From Marilutibacter penaei (lineage in GTDB: Bacteria; Pseudomonadota; Gammaproteobacteria; Xanthomonadales; Xanthomonadaceae): a DNA stretch of 64,000 nt. The notes under the pieces were generated by a model. The model was given only the letters and a program-made list of their open reading frames with translations, did not search any database and had not been told where the DNA came from. The stretch spans positions 124,001 to 188,000 of the forward strand of contig NZ_JACHTE010000003.1 of assembly GCF_014145395.1 (NCBI RefSeq). The letters run 5' to 3'. The position numbers were made by a program, and so were the translations under genes. How positions within the stretch are numbered: the first letter of the stretch is position 1; the number at the start of each line of letters is the position of its first letter. Of the stretch, positions 58,661-64,000 are shown one piece after another.

Positions 58661-60192
58661 TCGACGGGTCCGAAGAAGCTCGATTCGACGTCCTCGCGCG
58701 CGCTGCCGTCGCTGGACTCGATGGTGAAAACGACGGGCTGCCGGCCCTGCACGGTATCGCGGTCGGCGGCCAGCGTCAGCGGCAGGGTCAGGACCTGCTC
58801 GGCGCCTGCCTCGATACGCGTGTCGCCATCGACGAGGGCAACGCCCGCCGGCGCCTGTACGCGGAGGGTATACGACTGCGGCTCGACGGTCTTGTTCACC
58901 AGCTTGAGCTGGTACCCGTTCTCGATGCGTCCGCCGTCCGCTTCGCGATAAAGCGCATTGCGATCGCGCAGGACCTCCGCGATCAGAGGGCTGCGATGAG
59001 TGACGCCCCATGCCCAGGCCAAGAACAGGCCCCCCAGCAGCACGCCGTAGACGAGGATGCGCGGGCGCAACACGCGCGTGGGCTTGCCATCGATGGCGTT
59101 CTGGGTGGCATAGCGGATCAGCCCGGGCGGATAGCCCATCTTGTCCATCACCTGGTCGCAGGCATCGATGCACGCGCCGCATGCGATGCATTCGTACTGC
59201 AGGCCGTTGCGGATGTCGATGCCGGTGGGGCAGACCTGTACGCACAGCGTGCAGTCGATGCAGTCACCCAGTTCTTCCGGCGCGAACTTCGGCAACGGCT
59301 CGGCCACCAGGCCCTCGTCCATGATCGAGGTGGTCCCGGCGGCCTGCACCTTCTGTTGCGCGTGCGCGGCGCGGAAGACGTAGTCGTTGGCGATGTCGAG
59401 GCCGATCAGGCCCCGCGCGCGTTCCAGCACGCTCGCCAGCCCCCGCTTGCGCGGACCGCGCGGCTCGCCGCGCATCGGATCGTAGGCGATCAGCAGGGTG
59501 TTGCGGTCGAACATCGCGCTCTGGAAGCGCGCGTACGGACACATGTACTTGCAGACCTGTTCGCGCAGGAAGCCGGCGTTGCCCCAGGTGGCCAGCGCGT
59601 AGAACAGCACCCAGAAGGTCTCCCAGGCCCCCCAGCCAAACGGCGCGCGTGCCGCCAGGTCCTTGATCGGGGTGAAGAAGCCGGTGAAGGTGAAGCCGGT
59701 CCACAGCGCGAACACCAGCCAGAGCAGGTGCTTGCCGCCCTTCCTCAGCAGCTTCTCCCGGCTCCAGGGCGCGGCGTCGAGCTTCATCCGCTTCATGCGG
59801 TCGCCCTCCGTCCAGCGCTCCATCCACAGGAACACCTCCGTCCACACGGTCTGCGGGCATGCGTAGCCGCACCACAGGCGGCCGGCCAGCGCGGTGAAGA
59901 AGAACAGCGCGAGGCCGGCGATGATCAGCAACAGCGCGAGGAAGATGAAGTCCTGGGGCCAGAAGTTCAGCCCGAACACGTAGAACTTGCGTGCCGGGAG
60001 GTCGAACAGCACCGCCTGCCGGCCGTCCCAGGTGAGCCACGGGAACACGTAGAACATGCCCAGCAGCACCCATACCGCGATCTTGCGCAGCGTCTGGTAG
60101 CGGCCCTCCACGTCGCGCGGATAGATCTTGCGCTCGCTGACGTACAGTGCGCTGCCGTCATCCAGCAGGTCGATGGGGATTTTCTCGCTCAT
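58657..60192 (-). CDS. ccoG: Cytochrome c oxidase accessory protein CcoG (4Fe-4S, copper-reducing)
   Basis: 511 residues. Several transmembrane helices, the Cys-containing GRLWCGYACPQTVWTEVFLWMER, a second KYMCPYARFQ, two ferredoxin-type clusters (CIDCTLCVQVCPTGID and CIACGACIDACDQVMDKMGYP) and a C-terminal immunoglobulin-like domain (EAGAEQVLTLPLTL). CcoG reduces Cu(II) during cbb3 biogenesis. ATG 60192 is preferred to an upstream GTG at 60201 because MSEKIPIDLL is the family-like start. Confidence 0.97.
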   Translation of the reverse strand: MSEKIPIDLLDDGSALYVSERKIYPRDVEGRYQTLRKIAVWVLLGMFYVFPWLTWDGRQAVLFDLPARKFYVFGLNFWPQDFIFLALLLIIAGLALFFFTALAGRLWCGYACPQTVWTEVFLWMERWTEGDRMKRMKLDAAPWSREKLLRKGGKHLLWLVFALWTGFTFTGFFTPIKDLAARAPFGWGAWETFWVLFYALATWGNAGFLREQVCKYMCPYARFQSAMFDRNTLLIAYDPMRGEPRGPRKRGLASVLERARGLIGLDIANDYVFRAAHAQQKVQAAGTTSIMDEGLVAEPLPKFAPEELGDCIDCTLCVQVCPTGIDIRNGLQYECIACGACIDACDQVMDKMGYPPGLIRYATQNAIDGKPTRVLRPRILVYGVLLGGLFLAWAWGVTHRSPLIAEVLRDRNALYREADGGRIENGYQLKLVNKTVEPQSYTLRVQAPAGVALVDGDTRIEAGAEQVLTLPLTLAADRDTVQGRQPVVFTIESSDGSAREDVESSFFGPVE

Positions 60193-60215
60193 CGTGGGCA
60201 CTCACCGCGCCGGGG

Positions 60216-60512
60216 TCATCCCGGGGGCAGCGGTTTGTTGAAGCGGCTGGGCGGCCGCAGCAGGATCCAGGTGAACAGGCTGGAGGCCGCGGCCGCCAGC
60301 CAGAACATGAAGAAGCCGATGCTGTAGCCCAGTGCGCGGGTCAGCGGCAGGCCGGGGAAGGTCAGGTCGCGCAGCTCGAGTGGATCGAGGTGGGCGAAGA
60401 ACACCATGGTGCAGATGCAGGCGGTGAAGAAGCTGGGCCACAGGATCGCGCCCACCCGCTGCGCCATCGGTCGCGGCGGGTGGTCCAGCCGGGGAGCGGT
60501 GTAGTCGGGCAT
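60216..60512 (-). CDS. Small membrane protein of the cco cluster (98 aa)
   Basis: Two transmembrane segments (about 23-41 and 62-86) separated by a loop with DPLELRDLTFPGLPLTRA; Pro-rich at both ends. It sits between ccoP and ccoG, three bases after ccoP, which implies cotranscription with the oxidase. I know of no function; a small structural or assembly subunit is the natural guess. Confidence 0.8.
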   Translation of the reverse strand: MPDYTAPRLDHPPRPMAQRVGAILWPSFFTACICTMVFFAHLDPLELRDLTFPGLPLTRALGYSIGFFMFWLAAAASSLFTWILLRPPSRFNKPLPPG

Positions 60513-60515
60513 GGG

Positions 60516-61445
60516 CTATTGCGCGGTCCCGGCGCCGTCCTCGTGGGACAGCGACCACACGTACGCGGCCACGAGGCGTGAGCGCGTTTCGCCCAGCAGT
60601 TCCCGGTGCGCGGGCATCACCCCGTGCCGGCCGTGGGCGATGGTCTGGTACAGGCTGGCCTTGCTGGTGCCGTACATCCAGTAGCCGTCGGTCAGGTCGG
60701 GCGCGCCGAGTTCCTGGTTGCCGGTGCCGTCGATACCGTGGCAGGCGACGCAGACGCCTTCGTACAGCGGCTTGCCCTGGGCGGCCATGAAATCGCCCTG
60801 GAGGGCTTCGGGATTGGACAGCGTGCGCACGTAGGCGATCACGTAGTCCACTGCATTGTCGCCTTTCATGCCGGTCAGCACCTTGCCCCACTCGGGCATC
60901 ACGCCCTCGCGTCCATCCAGCACGGTGTGCAGGATCTGGTCGGGGCTGCCGCCCCAGTGCCAGATGTCGTCGGTGAGGTTGGGGTAGCCGATGGCGCCCT
61001 GCGCGGTGGAGCCGTGGCAGGTGGCGCAGGTGTTGCTGAAGATCGCCCGGCCCAGTTCCACCGCGGTGGGGTCGCGCGCGATCACGTCGATCGACTGGCC
61101 CACGTAGGGACGGAAGGTTTCCTCCAGGCGGGCGTCGAACTTTTCCTTGTCCTGCTCGTGCTTGCCTGCCGACGTCCAGCCGGCGACGCCGGGGTAGGCA
61201 CCGAGGCCGGGATAGTAGATCAGGTAGCCGATGGAGAACACGATGGTGATGTAGAAGAGGTTGATCCACCACTTCGGCATCGGCTTGTTGTATTCGGTGA
61301 TGTCGCCGTCCCAGTAGTGGCTGGTGTCGGTGGGCGCCGGGTCGCCCGGCTTGCGCCGGCCCGTCCACCAGAGCAGCCAGACGCAGCCGACGATGTTGAG
61401 CACGATCAGGGCGATCACGTACCACGACCAGGCAGCGCTCATCAT
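60516..61445 (-). CDS. ccoP: cbb3-type cytochrome c oxidase subunit III (diheme)
   Basis: 309 residues. Two N-terminal transmembrane helices (about 7-27 and 60-77), then two class I cytochrome c domains with CATCHG and CVACHG heme sites and axial Met in VMPEWG and VMPAH. It passes electrons from soluble cytochromes to CcoO. Its ATG overlaps the ccoQ stop by four bases. Confidence 0.97.
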   Translation of the reverse strand: MMSAAWSWYVIALIVLNIVGCVWLLWWTGRRKPGDPAPTDTSHYWDGDITEYNKPMPKWWINLFYITIVFSIGYLIYYPGLGAYPGVAGWTSAGKHEQDKEKFDARLEETFRPYVGQSIDVIARDPTAVELGRAIFSNTCATCHGSTAQGAIGYPNLTDDIWHWGGSPDQILHTVLDGREGVMPEWGKVLTGMKGDNAVDYVIAYVRTLSNPEALQGDFMAAQGKPLYEGVCVACHGIDGTGNQELGAPDLTDGYWMYGTSKASLYQTIAHGRHGVMPAHRELLGETRSRLVAAYVWSLSHEDGAGTAQ

Positions 61446-61597
61446 TGCGTCTCCTCCGGGCCTTCAAGCGGCTCGCCTTCATCGAACGGCAGCCGCGCGG
61501 CGGCCTCCAGCTCGGGTTTCAGCTTCGGGTTCCACAGGTGGATCCAGCCGCCGACGAACAGCACCAGCAGGACCAGGGTGACGATGCCGGAGACCAT
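61442..61597 (-). CDS. ccoQ: cbb3-type cytochrome oxidase subunit CcoQ/FixQ
   Basis: 51 residues: one transmembrane helix (VSGIVTLVLLVLFVGGWIHLW) followed by an acidic tail with LPFDEGEP. It stabilises the CcoP-core interaction. It overlaps ccoO by one base (TGATG) upstream and ccoP by four bases downstream. Small size and position are standard for the operon. Confidence 0.93.
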   Translation of the reverse strand: MVSGIVTLVLLVLFVGGWIHLWNPKLKPELEAAARLPFDEGEPLEGPEETQ

Positions 61598-62214
61598 CAC
61601 TCACCTCCCCGCGGTGCGTGCCGGCCGAGGCCCTGCAGGTACGCCACCATCGCGTCGAGCTCACTCTTGCCGGCAACGGCCTCGCGTGCACCGGCGATGT
61701 CCTCGTCGGTGTAGGGGTCGCCGATCCGGCGCAGCGCCTTCATCCGTGCCTCCACCTCGGCGCCATCGACCGTCGCCGTCTCCAGCCAGGGGAACGCCGG
61801 CATGTTGGACTCCGGCACCACGTCGCGCGGGTTGATCAGGTGCACGCGGTGCCAGGCGTCGGAATAACGGCCGCCCACCCGGGCCAGGTCCGGACCGGTG
61901 CGCTTGCTGCCCCACTGGAACGGGCGGTCGTACACCGACTCCCCAGCCAGTGAGTAGTGCCCGTAGCGCTCGGTTTCGAAGCGAAGCGTCCGCACCATCT
62001 GCGAGTGGCAGTTGTAGCAGCCCTCGCGCACGTAGACGTCGCGGCCGGCCAGCTCCAGCGCGGGGTAAGGCTTGACGCCGGGCAGGGGCTTGATGGCCTC
62101 CGCCTGGTACATCAGCGGCACGATCTCGGCCAGGCCGCCGAACGACACCGCCACCGCGATCAGCACGGCCATCAGGCCGACGTTGGTCTCGACTTTCTCG
62201 TGGGAATGGCTCAT
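61597..62214 (-). CDS. ccoO: cbb3-type cytochrome c oxidase subunit II (monoheme)
   Basis: 205 residues. One N-terminal helix ([23 protein letters not shown]), heme c site [10 protein letters not shown], and [37 protein letters not shown], the strongly conserved CcoO stretch. The axial Met is in SNMPAFPWL. Located ten bases after ccoN. Confidence 0.98.
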   Translation of the reverse strand: MSHSHEKVETNVGLMAVLIAVAVSFGGLAEIVPLMYQAEAIKPLPGVKPYPALELAGRDVYVREGCYNCHSQMVRTLRFETERYGHYSLAGESVYDRPFQWGSKRTGPDLARVGGRYSDAWHRVHLINPRDVVPESNMPAFPWLETATVDGAEVEARMKALRRIGDPYTDEDIAGAREAVAGKSELDAMVAYLQGLGRHAPRGGE

Positions 62215-62224
62215 GCGTCGGTCC

Positions 62225-63664
62225 TCAGGCGATCGCCTCGGCGCGGTGCGGCGGCAGCACGGGCGTGGGCTCCAGCGCAGGCGCGCGCTGCCAGGTCTTG
62301 AACACGTTCCAGGCCATCAGCACCATGCCCGACACCACCAGCACGCCACCGATGAAGCGGGCCAGGTAGTAGGGGTAGGTGGCGTTGAGCGCCTCGACGA
62401 AGCTGTAGGTCAGCGTCCCGTCGTCGTTGGTGGCGCGCCACATCAGGCCCTGCATGACGCCCGCGATCCACATCGCGGCGATGTAGAAGACCACGCCGAT
62501 GGTGTGGATCCAGAAGTGCGCGTCGATCGCCCTGACCGAGTGCATCTGCTTCTGGCCCAGCAGCCCCGGCAACATCGCGTAGATGGAGCCCAGCGTGATC
62601 ATCGCGACCCAGCCCAGCGCGCCGCCGTGCACGTGGCCGACGGTCCAGTCGGTGTAGTGGGACAGCGAATTGACCGTCTTGATCGACATCATCGGCCCCT
62701 CGAAGGTGGCGATCATGTAGAAGGAGATCGCGACGATCAGGAACTTGAGGATGGGGTCGGTGCGGAGCTTGTGCCAGGCGCCCGACAGCGTGAGGATGCC
62801 GTTGATCGCACCGCCCCAGCTGGGCGCGAGCAGGATCAGCGAGAACACCATGCCCACGGACTGCACCCAGTCGGGGAGCGCGGTGTATTGCAGGTGGTGC
62901 GGGCCGGCCCACATATAGATGGCGATCAGCGCCCAGAAGTGCACGATCGACAGCCGATAGGAATAGACCGGGCGCTGTGCCTGCTTGGGTACGTAGTAAT
63001 ACATCATCCCGAGGAAGCCGGCGGTCAGGAAGAAGCCCACCGCGTTGTGCCCGTACCACCATTGCGCCATCGCATCGACGGCACCGGTATAGAGCGAGTA
63101 GGACTTGCCCCAGCCGACCGGGATCGCGAGGTTGTTGACGATGTGCAGCAGCGCGATGGTGATGATGAAGGCGCCGTAGAACCAGTTGGCGACGTAGATG
63201 TGCTTCACCCGGCGTTTCGCGATCGTGCCGAAGAACACCACCGCGTAGGCCACCCAGACCGCAGTGATCAGGATGTCGATCGGCCACTCCAGCTCCGCGT
63301 ATTCCTTGCCCTGGGTCAGCCCCATCGGCAGGGTGATCGCGGCGGCGACGATCACCGCCTGCCAGCCCCAGAAGACGAAGGCCGCCAGCTTGTCCGAGAA
63401 CAGGCGCACGTGGCAGGTGCGCTGGACCACGTGGAAACTGGTCGCCATCAGGGCGCTGCCGCCGAACGCGAAGATCACCGCATTGGTGTGCAGCGGACGC
63501 AGGCGACCGTAGCTGAGCCACGGAATGCCTTCGCCCAGGGTGGGCCAGTACAGCTGGGCGGCGATGAACACGCCCACCGCCATGCCCACGATGCCCCAGA
63601 CCACGGTCATCACCGTGAGCTGGCGCACGACCTTGTCGTTATAGGTTTCCACCGACGTTTGCAT
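62225..63664 (-). CDS. ccoN: cbb3-type cytochrome c oxidase subunit I
   Basis: 479 residues, twelve transmembrane helices. It holds heme b, heme b3 and CuB and reduces oxygen at high affinity. Visible ligands: [41 protein letters not shown] with the CuB His and the cross-linked Tyr region, [12 protein letters not shown], and [15 protein letters not shown] with the heme His pair. ATG 63664 is preferred; a GTG at 63709 would add 15 residues. The FNR box lies 90 bases upstream. Confidence 0.98.
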   Translation of the reverse strand: MQTSVETYNDKVVRQLTVMTVVWGIVGMAVGVFIAAQLYWPTLGEGIPWLSYGRLRPLHTNAVIFAFGGSALMATSFHVVQRTCHVRLFSDKLAAFVFWGWQAVIVAAAITLPMGLTQGKEYAELEWPIDILITAVWVAYAVVFFGTIAKRRVKHIYVANWFYGAFIITIALLHIVNNLAIPVGWGKSYSLYTGAVDAMAQWWYGHNAVGFFLTAGFLGMMYYYVPKQAQRPVYSYRLSIVHFWALIAIYMWAGPHHLQYTALPDWVQSVGMVFSLILLAPSWGGAINGILTLSGAWHKLRTDPILKFLIVAISFYMIATFEGPMMSIKTVNSLSHYTDWTVGHVHGGALGWVAMITLGSIYAMLPGLLGQKQMHSVRAIDAHFWIHTIGVVFYIAAMWIAGVMQGLMWRATNDDGTLTYSFVEALNATYPYYLARFIGGVLVVSGMVLMAWNVFKTWQRAPALEPTPVLPPHRAEAIA

Positions 63665-63753
63665 CCGGACGATCCCCAGTTCGGGCCAGGAAGGGCGGTT
63701 CGAGATCACGGCCGAGGCCGCCGACCAGCATGGACCGCGACCGTTAACCCCGT

Positions 63754-63767
63754 TTGACCTCGATCAA
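63754..63767. promoter_or_regulatory. FNR/Anr box of the cco operon
   Basis: TTGACCTCGATCAA matches the FNR consensus TTGAT-N4-ATCAA with one change, and the same 14-mer type is found at known Anr-controlled cbb3 promoters. It is 90 bases before the ccoN start, a spacing that leaves room for class II activation at about -41. Fnr is encoded in this window at 53.9 kb. Confidence 0.88.
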
Positions 63768-63882
63768 AAGCACGTGGCCTGGACAGGCGGATGCGGATCG
63801 GATGTGGCGGCAGGCTGCTCCGGATCCGGGTTCAGCCTGCCGCAGGGAATGCAAGGAGCGCGTGAAGATGAACGGGTGAGGC

Positions 63883-64000
63883 TCAGTCGGCCTCGGCCGG
63901 GGCGGGTGCGGGCGGCGGGGGCGAGAGTTCCAGCAGGCGGGCGTCGTCGCCGTCTTCGATCAGCCACAGGTGTCCCTGCGGTCCCTGGGCGATGCCGCGC
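63883..64000 (-). CDS. Probable PQQ-dependent sugar dehydrogenase, 3' end only
   Basis: The window ends inside this gene; only the last 38 residues are present, RGIAQGPQGHLWLIEDGDD followed by ARLLELSP and a Pro/Ala-rich tail. The RGIAQGPxG...L(L/W)L-type closing blade resembles soluble aldose sugar dehydrogenases (YliI-like six-bladed propellers). That resemblance is short, so the call is tentative. It reads in the same direction as ccoN, ending 218 bases upstream of the ccoN start. Confidence 0.45.
   Translation of the reverse strand, partial: RGIAQGPQGHLWLIEDGDDARLLELSPPPPAPAPAEAD

Overview
This 64-kb window is high-GC DNA from a gammaproteobacterium of the Xanthomonadaceae/Lysobacteraceae group (Lysobacter- or Luteimonas-like). 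The evidence is the gene content and protein style: a Grx4 glutaredoxin fused to a rhodanese, a homodimeric AceE, a NADP malic enzyme, a ccoNOQP-G-H-I-S cluster controlled by Fnr, TolB-like amidohydrolases, and many short conserved hypotheticals. I saw no rRNA, tRNA, insertion sequence or CRISPR array.

Layout. 0-2.2 kb: glutathione-dependent formaldehyde detoxification (adhC, fghA and a VOC protein), with a folded repeat between adhC and fghA. 2.2-11.8 kb: three amidohydrolase-family exported proteins, a DegV protein and a membrane diguanylate cyclase. 11.9-17.7 kb: small metabolic and envelope genes, the glutaredoxin-rhodanese fusion, a polysaccharide deacetylase, a methyltransferase, an SGNH lipoprotein and an alanine aminotransferase. 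17.9-19.6 kb: an AT-richer N-acetylmuramoyl-L-alanine amidase that looks acquired. 19.8-24.6 kb: rsgA, a QEGLA-motif metallopeptidase-like gene and maeB. 24.7-27.9 kb: a four-gene partner-switching operon (SpoIIE-type phosphatase with sensor, RsbW-type kinase, two STAS proteins). 28.2-30.9 kb: aceE. 30.9-38.1 kb: accessory region with a Fic protein beside a perfect inverted repeat, an outer-membrane protein, and an AT-richer restriction-modification island (vsr, dcm, MvaI/BcnI-type endonuclease, RecB-like nuclease, 43-aa ORF). The island is bordered upstream by fourteen tandem 22-bp near-palindromic repeats. 38.1-44 kb: hypotheticals, a YgjP-type metallopeptidase, a glycosyltransferase and DUF2242, with the second copy of the folded repeat near 41.6 kb. 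44-47.1 kb: a 5'-truncated RND pump gene, alanine dehydrogenase and its divergent Lrp/AsnC regulator. 47.2-54.7 kb: an RcnB-like protein, a large MscS channel, a histone H1-like protein with a His-rich tail, small exported or membrane proteins, a lipocalin and an Fnr regulator. 54.7-63.7 kb: the cbb3 oxidase structural and maturation operon with a consensus FNR/Anr box upstream. The window ends in the 3' end of a probable PQQ-type sugar dehydrogenase.

How it fits together. Fnr (53.9 kb) probably drives the cbb3 operon through the box at 63.75 kb, giving high-affinity respiration at low oxygen. AceE, MaeB, AlaA and Ald all act around pyruvate and alanine. The restriction island is the clearest defence-type cargo. 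The strongest candidates for undescribed biology are the 22-bp array, the RecB-like nuclease plus microprotein behind the restriction enzyme, and the covarying cruciform repeat.
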